Below, in pieces: positions 49,297 through 57,919 of a stretch of 64,000 nucleotides of DNA. The notes below the pieces were generated by a model. It was not told where the DNA came from and did not search any database. It was given only the letters and a program-made list of their open reading frames with translations. The stretch spans positions 1 through 64,000 of the forward strand of contig CAYUCB010000003.1 in NCBI GenBank assembly GCA_964443075.1, read 5' to 3'. The position numbers and the translations under genes were made by a program. The stretch is from DSQQ01 sp964443075 (GTDB lineage: Bacteria > Chloroflexota > Anaerolineae > 4572-78 > J111). The first letter of the stretch is position 1. Every line of letters starts with the position of its first letter.

Positions 49297-51424
49297 AGTC
49301 CCACAACTCCGGCCAGCGCCGCACCGCGTCGGCTACGGCCCAGCCGGCCGCCTGGCCGAGGCCGCAAATGCTGGCATCGGTCATCACCCGGCCCAGTTCC
49401 AGCAGGGTAGAGACGTCATCGGGCTGGCCCTCGCCCTGGCGTAGCCGATGTAAAATCTCGGCCTGGCGGTGAGTGCCTATCTGGCAGGGATAACATTTGC
49501 CGCAGCTTTCGTGGGCAAAAAATTCGGCCACGCGGGTCAGGGTATCGCGCAAATCCACCGTGTCATCAAACACCATCATCGTCCCCGCGCCGATGGTGCC
49601 GCCCACCCGTCGAAAGTCTTCAAAGGTGATGGGCGTGTCCAGATGCTCCGGCTTTAAAAACGTGCCCGCCGCCCCGCCGGTCAAAATGGCTTGCAGGCTG
49701 CGTCCTTCCGGCAGACCGCCGGCCAGGTCATAAATTAAGTGACGCAGCGGCACTCCAAAGGGCACTTCGTACACGCCGGGGCGCACCACCGAACCGCTGA
49801 CGGCAAACAACTTGGTCCCCGCCGATTCTTCCGTACCGAGCAGGTTGTACCAGGTGCCGCCGTGCATAATAATCGAAGGCACTTTGGCCAGCGTTTCAAC
49901 ATTGTTAATCACCGTTGGCGCACCCCACAGCCCGGCGGTGGTGGGAAAAGGCGGGCGCAGGCGGGGAAAACCGCGCTTGCCTTCAATGGATTCAATCAGG
50001 GCGGTTTCTTCGCCGCAGACGTAAGCCCCGGCCCCACGCCGCACCGCAATGCGGCAGTTAAAACCGTTCCCCCGGATGTTGTCGCCCAACCAGCCGACCT
50101 TTTCCATTTCGCTCACTGCGTGACAGAAACGCTCGTAGCCCAGGCGATGCTCGCCGCGCACGTAAATGTAACCCTGTTCCGCGCCAATGGCATAGCAGGC
50201 AATAATCAGCCCTTCGACCACCCTGAAGGGGTCGCCATCCATCAGAACCCGGTCTTTAAACGCGCCCACTTCGCTCTCATCGGCGTTGCAAATCATATAG
50301 CGTGGGCTGGGCGGGTTGTTGGCGGCCAGTTCCCACTTAACCCCGGTGGGAAAAGCCGCGCCGCCGCGTCCCACCAGCTTGCTGGCCTTAATCACGGCAA
50401 TCACTTCCGCCGGACTCATTTTGACCACCTTGCGCAGCGCCGCCAGACCGCCCTGGGCACGATACTCGTTGAGGCTGGTGGGGTCAACCACCTTCAGGTT
50501 AGCCATGGCAATTTTTACCAACCCGCCAATGTTGGCTTGATGCGGTGCGTGGCGCGGGGTGTTAGTTAGCAAAACGTGGATGCGGTTGGGCGTTACCTGA
50601 AAATGGCGAGTCTGGTTGACTAGCACCGCCGGGGCGTGGTCGCACAGCCCCAGGCAGCGCACCGGTTCCAGGGTGTACTGGCCGTCGGGGGTGGTTTGGC
50701 CCGGCTCAATTTGGAGATGCTGGCAGAGGGCCGCTTCCACTTTGGCCGCGCCGTGCAGAGCGCAGGGGGCATCCTGGCAAATACGGATGATTTTCTGGCC
50801 GACCGGCTGCGTGTAAAACATAGTGTAAAATTCGGTTACGCCGTACACGTCGGCCTGGGGCAGGTTAAGGGCCTGGGCAATGCGGCTGACCACCGGGCGG
50901 GGCAGCCAGCCGCCGTAAAGGGCCTGGGCTTCGTGCAGCAATTCCAGCAGAATGCCCTTATTACCCCACAGCGGGGCGCTGTCAGCCAGCAGGTGTTCCA
51001 GGGCGGCTTCTTGCGGGGTCAGCGGGCCGATTTTTTGCCAAAGGGTTTCCACCCAATCGGCCAACCCAAATTCAGCCCCCCCGCCGATATCATCGCCGCA
51101 CTCGCCTTCCAGCAGCAGCGACAGGTTATATTTGCGGTTCCAATCCAATCCCGCCAGTTCTTCGCCGCAAAAAACCTGCTGGTCTTTCAGGCGGACGGCC
51201 TGGAACAGTTCATAATCGCTCAACAGGGCCAGCCGGGGCGCCAGGTCGGTGGCGTTGAGGCCGGGGTAGTGGGCCGCTTCGCTCAGGCCCAGATTGACCC
51301 ATTCGTCGGAGCGCAGCATCCCCTGGCGGGCGTGCTGCCCAAATACCCGCAGCCAGAACAAACTGGTCCGGCTCACCCGGCCCTGGCGTAAATCGGCGGC
51401 AAAAGTTTCAAGTTTACGGCTCAT
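49235..51424 (-). CDS. NuoE-NuoF fusion (diaphorase flavoprotein subunit)
   Basis: A 729-residue fusion. Residues about 1-130 form an extra N-terminal region of unknown type. About 135-285 is a NuoE-like 2Fe-2S domain (DAPCALHG, CLGLCDHAP). About 325-640 is the NuoF FMN/NADH domain (GRGGAAFPTGVKWE, ICNADESEVGAFKDR, GAYVCGEETALIESIEG), and ESCGKCYPCQIGTHR is its 4Fe-4S site. It oxidises NADH and feeds the HoxU/NuoG-like subunit 3.6 kb away, as in bidirectional hydrogenases or NAD-linked formate dehydrogenases. No catalytic hydrogenase gene lies in the window. The final residues (RNVNTQKTGAGRNEFAS) are encoded by a dispersed repeat. Confidence 0.88.
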   Translation of the reverse strand: MSRKLETFAADLRQGRVSRTSLFWLRVFGQHARQGMLRSDEWVNLGLSEAAHYPGLNATDLAPRLALLSDYELFQAVRLKDQQVFCGEELAGLDWNRKYNLSLLLEGECGDDIGGGAEFGLADWVETLWQKIGPLTPQEAALEHLLADSAPLWGNKGILLELLHEAQALYGGWLPRPVVSRIAQALNLPQADVYGVTEFYTMFYTQPVGQKIIRICQDAPCALHGAAKVEAALCQHLQIEPGQTTPDGQYTLEPVRCLGLCDHAPAVLVNQTRHFQVTPNRIHVLLTNTPRHAPHQANIGGLVKIAMANLKVVDPTSLNEYRAQGGLAALRKVVKMSPAEVIAVIKASKLVGRGGAAFPTGVKWELAANNPPSPRYMICNADESEVGAFKDRVLMDGDPFRVVEGLIIACYAIGAEQGYIYVRGEHRLGYERFCHAVSEMEKVGWLGDNIRGNGFNCRIAVRRGAGAYVCGEETALIESIEGKRGFPRLRPPFPTTAGLWGAPTVINNVETLAKVPSIIMHGGTWYNLLGTEESAGTKLFAVSGSVVRPGVYEVPFGVPLRHLIYDLAGGLPEGRSLQAILTGGAAGTFLKPEHLDTPITFEDFRRVGGTIGAGTMMVFDDTVDLRDTLTRVAEFFAHESCGKCYPCQIGTHRQAEILHRLRQGEGQPDDVSTLLELGRVMTDASICGLGQAAGWAVADAVRRWPELWDYKTRNVNTQKTGAGRNEFAS

Positions 51425-51523
51425 CGTGGCCCCCCTATGATAACAGAGTAAAAGTCTGGAAGATAAAAAGAGTGGATCAGGCTGTTACTAAGCGGTCAAG
51501 CTAAATTTGTTGGGATAATATTC

Positions 51524-51943
51524 TCAGTTTGGGTAGATCAACAATTTGTCGAATCCGGCTTGTTCAAAATGCCGATCAGAGGTGAAAGCCTGACTGATTT
51601 TTTCTTTTTTCATCACCACAAAACTGGTACAGTCAGTTAACCCCCAACTTTTGTCGGCACGCTGACTATAAAGTGCCCAACCATCAGTTAATAATAGTTG
51701 AGTAGCGGGGACAATCTTTAAGATGGATAACTGTCGCAAGCCATTGATGAAACTAATTGTTCGTTCACGCAGGGGAGGCATAGCCAGAGCATCTGCCACC
51801 TCTAACAAAACCAGTTCGGTGGTAATCAGTTGGGTTTGCTGTTGGCGTAAAGTGATCATCACCTGTTGCGCCTGAACATAGAGAGAGTCGTTAAGGTTAA
51901 GCAAGGCTAACCAGGCGGCGGTATCCACAAAAACTTTCGACAT
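51524..51943 (-). CDS. PIN-domain toxin (VapC-like)
   Basis: A 139-residue PIN ribonuclease. VFVDTAAWLALL has the first catalytic Asp, TTELVLLEVADAL the conserved Glu, and WGLTDCTSFVVM the third acidic residue (TDC), with SDRHFEQAGF as the usual last strand. It follows the AF2212-like antitoxin gene by 6 bp. It probably cleaves RNA when unrestrained. Confidence 0.88.
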   Translation of the reverse strand: MSKVFVDTAAWLALLNLNDSLYVQAQQVMITLRQQQTQLITTELVLLEVADALAMPPLRERTISFINGLRQLSILKIVPATQLLLTDGWALYSQRADKSWGLTDCTSFVVMKKEKISQAFTSDRHFEQAGFDKLLIYPN

Positions 51944-51949
51944 GGGCGG

Positions 51950-52207
51950 TTAATCCCTTTTGGCTTGCCCATAAAGGTAATGGTCGTGTTGGTGGGCCAA
52001 ATCAGCCAGACCAGTTTCAACGGCGCATTGTACAACCAATTCGTCAAAGAGTTGCCAGACCGTATCATTGGTTGAAACAGGCGTAGCAGGGAGTGGCATT
52101 TCAGTTGGTTCCAGAAAGGTGATAATAACGACATGCCCTTCTCGTCCGGCGATTGTTTCAACGGGCCGAGCTACGCCATCCTCAAAAACACCCTTGACTG
52201 AAAGCAT
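51950..52207 (-). CDS. AF2212-like (DUF104-type) antitoxin
   Basis: An 85-residue protein. SVKGVFEDGVARPVE is the typical start of AF2212/DUF104 antitoxins, which form a beta fold and have a C-terminal toxin-binding tail. GAGAGG is placed 5 nt before the ATG. It is the first gene of a two-gene unit with the PIN toxin, which supports the assignment. Confidence 0.8.
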   Translation of the reverse strand: MLSVKGVFEDGVARPVETIAGREGHVVIITFLEPTEMPLPATPVSTNDTVWQLFDELVVQCAVETGLADLAHQHDHYLYGQAKRD

Positions 52208-52284
52208 AACAACCTCTCTTTTTAATTTATCAGGTGACAGTCCTATAAAAGGGCTTAAGAGAAAGTATAACTCTAATTAGTTGT

Positions 52285-54849
52285 TTACTGCAATAGGGGC
52301 AGCCTTAAATAATTATCCGGCACAAACAGGCTGCCTTCGGTGGTGCCCTGGGGGGCCAGGCGGTGGAGTTGGCGGGTCAACTCGGACGGGGGCAGTTTGC
52401 CGGAGAGGGTTTCGCCAAAAACGCGGGTGAGATGGGTCACTTGCTCGGCGGTTTCGTGGACAAACTCCAGCCGAAAGTGGCGGATGCCCGCCTGCCGCCA
52501 CTCAGCCAGGTGACGGCTGGCTTCCTGAGCTTCGGCCCCAAAGACGGTGTTGCGGCAGCCCACATCGGCCATCACCGGATGTGCCCGACCCTTCTCATCG
52601 CGCAGTTCCACCCGATGCTTTTCGCAGGGATGGCCGCAATCTTTATAGCTGGTGCCGCTGGAGAGAAAGCGGCAAAAAACGCAGTGCTCGGTGTGAAAAA
52701 CGGGGAGATGCTGATAGGCCACCACTTCTACCTTGTCCGGGCCAATGGCGCGGGCCAGGGCGGTCACTTGAGCCGCGTTGAGGTCGTAGGTGGGGGTCAG
52801 ACGGGTTAAGCCCAGACCCAAAAAGGTGTGGGCGGTTAAAACGTTGGCCGCGTTCAGGCTAAAATCACCAATCAGCGGTTGATGAGCGGCCTCTTTCAGG
52901 GCGTACAGCAGGCCGGTGGAGCGCACCAAAATCTGGCAATCCAGCCGCAGTAAAAAGTTGACCACCCGCTGTTCGTTGGGTTTTAAAATGCGGGGGCTGG
53001 CGACGCGGGCGGTGATGCCGGCGGCCTGTACCTTTTCTACCGCCGGGTGCAGGCCGTACAAATCCAGGTAATCCAGAGTGATGCTGGCGGGCTGCGATAA
53101 TAAGGCGGCTTCCAATTGTTCCGGGGTGCGGACGAGGAGGTGTAAATAGCCCTCACCCCCAGCCCCTCTCCCATAGGGAGAGGGGGGAAACGCCAATACC
53201 ATCTCCCTTTGGGAGATGGTTAGGGTGAGGGCTTTATCCAACATTACCGCCGGGTCGTGGATGGTTTGGGGGCGGGGCTGCCCCTGAAGCTCGGTCAATC
53301 GCTCTACCGCCTGGCGGCGCAGTTGGTTGAGCAGTGAACTGGGGGCAAAGGGCTGACCGCGCATCTCCAGTTCGAGCTTGGTCAACTCATAGGGCGTGTT
53401 TCCCAAACGGCCTAACTGCTCGCGCAAAAAAGCGGCGGTCATGGCCCGGTTCTGGGCGGTGGGCAAAGGTTCATCAGCTTGCACCGTTACCTGCACCTGG
53501 GGCTGCTCCCCTAAGGTCCACACCACCACCAGCGGCGAACCTTCAACCGCCACCACCCGAATTTGCAGCGGCTGTTTATGCACCGGCGCGGCGGCCTGGG
53601 TGAAAGGGCGCACCGCTTTATCCAGGTCGGGGTCGTGGGTGCGCCAAACCCAATCGCCAGGGCGGATACGACCAAAATTGATGACGCCGTTACCAAAACT
53701 CAGTTCCAGCTGACCCTTCCGGTTGGGCGTAACCTGATAAACCCGCCCGCCTTCTTCCGGCTCTTCGGGGCTACGCCAGGCGGCGGCGTCAAACACCAGC
53801 CCATCGCCGGGTTTGAGCGGGGCGATGTGGTGGGCCTCCGCGGGGGCGATGAGGACGCTCTCGGCCTGGACCCGCGTCACCTGGCCCAGCCGCACCCCCC
53901 GGTGGCGCGGCGAGCGGCCCGTTACCACCGTCTGATGATTGGTGCCGCTGATAAAGTGCGCCCCCAAGCCCCTGGAATAAACCTGTTCAAGCTGTAGCTC
54001 TTCGCTGCGGGTGAGGCTTAAGGGCAAACCGGCCCAGGCTTCATCCACCGCCTGGCGGTAGGCCCGCGTAGTTAAGGCCACATAATCGGCCTCTTTGTAG
54101 CGGCCCTCAATCTTTAAGGCCGCCACGCCGCTTTGCACAATCTCCGGCATTTGATGGATGGCGTACAGGTCGCCCGGCGAAAGCAGGTAGCGGGCGTCGT
54201 CCAGCGGTTTAAGCTGGTCATCCACCAGCAGGTCGTAAGGCAGGCGACAGGCCTGGGCGCATTGGCCTCGATTGGCGCTGCGCCCGCCCCAGGCTTCGGA
54301 CGAGAAGCATTGGCCGGAATAGGACACGCACAGCGCCCCATGCACAAACAATTCCAACTCGCAGTCGGTTTGGGCGCGGATAGCCCGCACCTCGGCCAGC
54401 GAGAGTTCCCGCGCCAGCACCACCCGGCTCACCCCAAACTGCTGGGCCAGACGGATGCCTTCGGCGCTGGTCAGGCTCATCTGGGTGCTGCCATGCACCT
54501 CCAAATCCGGGGCAATCTGTTTAGCCAGTTGGGCCACGCCGACATCCTGCACAATGATGGCATCGGCCCCGGCGGCGGCAATCGCCGCCAGCGATTGAAC
54601 TGCTTCGCTCAGTTCGTGGTCAAACACCAGCGAGTTGAAGGTGACGTAGCCTTTGACGCCCCGTCGGTGCAAGGTGCGCATCACCTCCGGCAGTTCGACC
54701 AGGGAGAAGCCCACTTTGGCCCGGGCAGTAAAATGCTTTAAGCCAAAGTAAACGGCGTCAGCCCCGGCTTCAATGGCGGCGTGTAACTGCGGCCAATATC
54801 CGGCGGGACTCATAATTTCGGGTTTAATGGGAGGGTAGGATTGGGTCAT
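52285..54849 (-). CDS. Peptidase U32 / RlhA-like RNA hydroxylation protein
   Basis: An 854-residue U32 protein. Residues about 10-300 form the TIM-barrel-like U32 core (MSPAGYWPQLHAAIEAGADAV, HGSTQMSL, FVHGALCVSYSGQCF, NRGQCAQACRLPY with its Cys set). The C-terminus (CVFCRFL, DCGHPCEKHRVELRD, VGCRNTVFGA) and a central DUF3656-like region match RlhA/YdcP, which hydroxylates 23S rRNA, rather than a peptidase. RlhA is about 650 residues, so this one is long. About 28 extra residues (539-567) come from an in-frame palindromic repeat. Confidence 0.88.
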   Translation of the reverse strand: MTQSYPPIKPEIMSPAGYWPQLHAAIEAGADAVYFGLKHFTARAKVGFSLVELPEVMRTLHRRGVKGYVTFNSLVFDHELSEAVQSLAAIAAAGADAIIVQDVGVAQLAKQIAPDLEVHGSTQMSLTSAEGIRLAQQFGVSRVVLARELSLAEVRAIRAQTDCELELFVHGALCVSYSGQCFSSEAWGGRSANRGQCAQACRLPYDLLVDDQLKPLDDARYLLSPGDLYAIHQMPEIVQSGVAALKIEGRYKEADYVALTTRAYRQAVDEAWAGLPLSLTRSEELQLEQVYSRGLGAHFISGTNHQTVVTGRSPRHRGVRLGQVTRVQAESVLIAPAEAHHIAPLKPGDGLVFDAAAWRSPEEPEEGGRVYQVTPNRKGQLELSFGNGVINFGRIRPGDWVWRTHDPDLDKAVRPFTQAAAPVHKQPLQIRVVAVEGSPLVVVWTLGEQPQVQVTVQADEPLPTAQNRAMTAAFLREQLGRLGNTPYELTKLELEMRGQPFAPSSLLNQLRRQAVERLTELQGQPRPQTIHDPAVMLDKALTLTISQREMVLAFPPSPYGRGAGGEGYLHLLVRTPEQLEAALLSQPASITLDYLDLYGLHPAVEKVQAAGITARVASPRILKPNEQRVVNFLLRLDCQILVRSTGLLYALKEAAHQPLIGDFSLNAANVLTAHTFLGLGLTRLTPTYDLNAAQVTALARAIGPDKVEVVAYQHLPVFHTEHCVFCRFLSSGTSYKDCGHPCEKHRVELRDEKGRAHPVMADVGCRNTVFGAEAQEASRHLAEWRQAGIRHFRLEFVHETAEQVTHLTRVFGETLSGKLPPSELTRQLHRLAPQGTTEGSLFVPDNYLRLPLLQ
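53149..53232. repeat. Nested palindromes inserted in frame in the U32 gene
   Basis: The outer arms GCCCTCACCC (53149) and GGGTGAGGGC (53223-53232) enclose CCCCTCTCCC-AT-AGGGAGAGGGG and a second hairpin with arms ACCATCTCCC and GGGAGATGGT (53198-53220). The reading frame continues and gives SPYGRGAGGEG and ISQREMVLAF. The GC-rich composition and the SPYGRG peptide are recognisable as repeat-derived. Confidence 0.88.
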
Positions 54850-54911
54850 AGAAATAATTTACAATCATAGGGAAGGTTGAGGCAATGGAGAAGTGGTGGT
54901 CAAATCGGTTA

Positions 54912-55412
54912 CTACTTCAATAACTGTCTCAAACTTTCAGGATTAATTGTGGTTGGATGGGTTATGCTCAAAGATATGATGGCTTTAACCGATTTTTCGG
55001 CGATGGTTTGTACCAAATGGGGAGGTTGTTTGGTGAAATCAACCTCTGCGACTATGTCTATTAAGGCGGTATCTGTCAATGACAACGCCAGACGCAGACG
55101 GCGGTCTACTTCAAGCAAATCTTGTTCTGCTAGGCTGCCTGTTTGGTAGACTATTAACCCAGATTCTATGGCGGCAACTTTTGGGCGTACAAATGATGGT
55201 TTAGGCAAGCCCGCTATTTTCCAGTCGGTCAACAGATAATCTAGGGGAGCAGTCATTTTTGAAACCTGGGATGATATATAAGCTAACAACAGTTCGGAAC
55301 GAAAACTATGGTAGGTATTGCTGCTAACAACTACGGCCGGGCGAGTCTTAATGGCTGACAGATCGGTATAAGGGAAAGGAATGAGAACTACGTCACCGCG
55401 ATTGAAGGCCAT
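54912..55412 (-). CDS. PemK/MazF-like toxin
   Basis: A 166-residue protein. FNRGDVVLIPFPYTDLSAIKTRPAVVVS is the canonical start of MazF/PemK endoribonucleases, and PSFVRPKVAAIESGLI matches the second conserved block. It is longer than typical MazF (about 115), with an extra C-terminal helix-rich tail of about 50 residues. The ATG at 55412 is chosen because of GGAG 9 nt upstream and the domain start. It overlaps the antitoxin gene by 20 bp. Confidence 0.85.
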   Translation of the reverse strand: MAFNRGDVVLIPFPYTDLSAIKTRPAVVVSSNTYHSFRSELLLAYISSQVSKMTAPLDYLLTDWKIAGLPKPSFVRPKVAAIESGLIVYQTGSLAEQDLLEVDRRLRLALSLTDTALIDIVAEVDFTKQPPHLVQTIAEKSVKAIISLSITHPTTINPESLRQLLK

Positions 55413-55638
55413 ACAACTCTCTCCAGTTATCGTAAATGGTATCGTCTGGATTATCCCAATCCGATTCAAATGAGGCCAAACTGAGTTTGAGCCAATCGTT
55501 TTCGTCCTGGGTATCAGAAACCAGCAAACTATCCAAAAGTAATTTGGCTAAAACCAACCGTTCTTCCGCGCTAAAGTGTTGGGCCGTGCGAAAAAGTTTA
55601 GTGATACGGGGAGATATAGCCAGATGCGATGCAGTCAT
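55393..55638 (-). CDS. Antitoxin of the MazF-like toxin
   Basis: An 81-residue acidic protein. The ATG at 55638 has GGAGG 6 nt upstream, favoured over ATGs 12 and 18 bp further on the 5' side. FSAEERLVLAKLLLDSLL is a helix typical of addiction-module antitoxins. The C-terminal half (WDNPDDTIYDNWRELY) is highly acidic and aromatic and probably wraps the toxin. Family not securely named; assignment rests on overlap with the toxin gene. Confidence 0.75.
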   Translation of the reverse strand: MTASHLAISPRITKLFRTAQHFSAEERLVLAKLLLDSLLVSDTQDENDWLKLSLASFESDWDNPDDTIYDNWRELYGLQSR

Positions 55639-55772
55639 TTTTACCTCCGCCATCATAAAAAGTAAACCCTCAATTTATTTTGCCGCAAAACCGAGTAGAT
55701 TTCAAATAAAGAAGGGTGACAGGGTCAGGGGCTGAAATCATTATCCTTCTTCCCTATCCAATTCTCCTCCCT

Positions 55773-57638
55773 TTAACCCACTTCCTCCCGCACCGATTCG
55801 ATCAATTCGGCGGCCAGGTCGTACCGCTCAAAGGGGGGCATGAGGTACATGCCGTGCACCAATGGGCGAAGCTGCTGCACCAACTCGCGGGCAATGATCA
55901 GCCCCGCTTTGGCGCTTTGGTCGCCCGCGCTGCGGATGCGCTGGCGCATATCGTCGGGGATGGAGATGCCGGGCACTTCGTTGTGCAGAAAATCGGCGTG
56001 ACGGGCGTTGTAGAGGGGCAGCACCCCCATCAGCAACGGCAGGTTGAGCGGCCCGTGCGCCGCTTCGTACCGTGCCAGAAAGGCCTGGGCGACGGCAGGG
56101 TTGTAAACCGGCTGGGTCAGGGCAAAATCGGCCCCACTCTCAATTTTGCGGCGCAGGACCGTGATTTCACGTTCCGGGTCGGCGGGGGTTAAATCCAGGG
56201 CGCAGCCCACCAGAAAGTTAGTGGCCTGCACAATTGGCTCGCCGCCGTAATCCAGCCCCTGGTTAAAGCCCTGTTTGAGCAGTTTAATCAGGCCGGTGGG
56301 CACTACATCGTATTTATCCAGGGCTTCGGGGTAGTCGCCGATGCTGGTGGGGTCGCCCATCACTACAAATACGTTGCGCACATCCAGGGCGTGAGCGGCC
56401 AGCAGGTCGCCCTGCACTCGCAGAATGTTCCGCCCTCGCGTAGGAAAGTGTAGCACGGTTTCCATCTCAAGCTGGCTTTGCACCAGGTGACACACCGCCC
56501 AGGGACTCATGCGCATCCGGGAGCGGGGGCTGTCGGCCACGTTAATTACATCGGCCCCGGCGGCTTGCAGGGTCGAAGCGCCGGCTATCAGCCGCTCGGC
56601 GGAAAAGCCTTTGGGCGGACTCATTTCCACGCTGATGACAAAATCAGCCCCGGCCAGCTTGCGGGCCAGGCGGGTGGGCTGGAGCGTGTCGGCGACAGCG
56701 ACCGTCAGCCCTTCTTCGCCTGGCAGGCGGGCCAGGGCGGGGACGTGACGGGTGGGGTTATCCAGGGCGGCCCGCATGTGGGTGACATGTTCCGGGGTGG
56801 TGCCGCAGCAGCCGCCAATGAGCCGCGCTCCGGCTTCGACAAAGGCCAGGGCGTAATCGCCGAAATATTCGGGCGGGGCGGCGTACATTAACCGCCCGCC
56901 GATGCGCTGCGGCCAACCGGCGTTGGGTTGGGCCGACAGGCGCGTGCCCGGCGGCAGGGCTTGGGCCAGGCTTTGCAGGGTGCGCAATACTCCCGCCGGC
57001 CCCACCGAACAATTCACCCCAATCACATCCGCCGGCAGGTCGGCCAACTGGGCGGCTACTTTGGCCGGGGTTTGGCCCAGGGGGGTGCGGCCTTCCTGAG
57101 TAAAGGTCAGTTGGGCTACCAGGGGAATATCGGGGGCCACGCTGCGGGCGGCCAAGACGGCCTCTCGTAGTTCCGCCACGTCGGGAAAGGTGTCAAACAC
57201 CAGCAGGTCGGCCCCGGCTTCGACGAGGGCGGCGGCTTGCTCGGCAAAGGCGGCGCGGGCTTCGGCGGGGCTGAGGCGGCCCAGAGGAGCCAGCCGCGCC
57301 CCCAGCGGACCGATGGAGCCGGCCACAAAAACCTCTTTAAATGAGCCATCCACCACCCGGCGGGCCAGGCGGATGCCGGCCTGGTTGATGTCGGCGGCTT
57401 TATCGGCCAGACCGTGTTCGCCCAGTTTAAACCGGTTAGCCCCAAAGGTGTTGGTTTCAATCACATTGGCCCCGGCGTCAATGTAGGCCCGGTGAATCTC
57501 GGCAATGAGGGCGGGCTGGGTGAGATTCAGTTCATCAAAACAGCGCTCAAAGGGGATGCCTTTGGCGTAAATCATCGTGCCCATGGCCCCATCGCAGAGC
57601 AAGGGCCGGGCGTCGAGTTGTTGTAGAAAGGTAGACAA
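55773..57638 (-). CDS. Homocysteine S-methyltransferase / methylenetetrahydrofolate reductase fusion (YitJ-like)
   Basis: About 621 residues. The N-terminal half is a homocysteine methyltransferase (LLCDGAMGTMIYAKG start; GVNCSVGP and IGGCCGTTPEH carry the three zinc Cys). The C-terminal half (about 310-621) is a MetF-type flavoprotein (FVISVEMSPPKGFS, NVFVVMGDPTS, SGADFALTQPVYN). It makes 5-methyl-THF and methionine. A TTG start at 57638 is chosen because AGGGAG lies 9 nt upstream and it gives the normal family length; longer in-frame starts add 74 residues from the divergent promoter region. Confidence 0.92.
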   Translation of the reverse strand: MSTFLQQLDARPLLCDGAMGTMIYAKGIPFERCFDELNLTQPALIAEIHRAYIDAGANVIETNTFGANRFKLGEHGLADKAADINQAGIRLARRVVDGSFKEVFVAGSIGPLGARLAPLGRLSPAEARAAFAEQAAALVEAGADLLVFDTFPDVAELREAVLAARSVAPDIPLVAQLTFTQEGRTPLGQTPAKVAAQLADLPADVIGVNCSVGPAGVLRTLQSLAQALPPGTRLSAQPNAGWPQRIGGRLMYAAPPEYFGDYALAFVEAGARLIGGCCGTTPEHVTHMRAALDNPTRHVPALARLPGEEGLTVAVADTLQPTRLARKLAGADFVISVEMSPPKGFSAERLIAGASTLQAAGADVINVADSPRSRMRMSPWAVCHLVQSQLEMETVLHFPTRGRNILRVQGDLLAAHALDVRNVFVVMGDPTSIGDYPEALDKYDVVPTGLIKLLKQGFNQGLDYGGEPIVQATNFLVGCALDLTPADPEREITVLRRKIESGADFALTQPVYNPAVAQAFLARYEAAHGPLNLPLLMGVLPLYNARHADFLHNEVPGISIPDDMRQRIRSAGDQSAKAGLIIARELVQQLRPLVHGMYLMPPFERYDLAAELIESVREEVG

Positions 57639-57919
57639 TTTTGTTTTCTCCCTGGTAAATAGATCGCAGACGACTGACGGCAGACCGCCGCTATAGTTAC
57701 GGATTATAGCCATACCTCGGCCATAGGCAAAAGGTATCACCGTAAGAGTTGGCCTGTTTGGTAAATTGATTAGGGTGTGACCAAAATGAGTTGTAGAGAC
57801 AGCCCCATTTTCAACTGAAATGAAACCCACCCAAATGATTTGATTGTAACAGGGCTGCACTTGTGCGGAAAAGCGGCGTGGGGTAAAATTTGGCCGTATC
57901 TGGTTCTGAGGAGAAACCG

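Noticed and set aside
57639..57860. Longer start of the YitJ-like gene
   Set aside because: The extra 74 residues have no similarity to the family and run into the promoter region of the divergent GNAT gene; the TTG at 57638 has AGGGAG at correct spacing.
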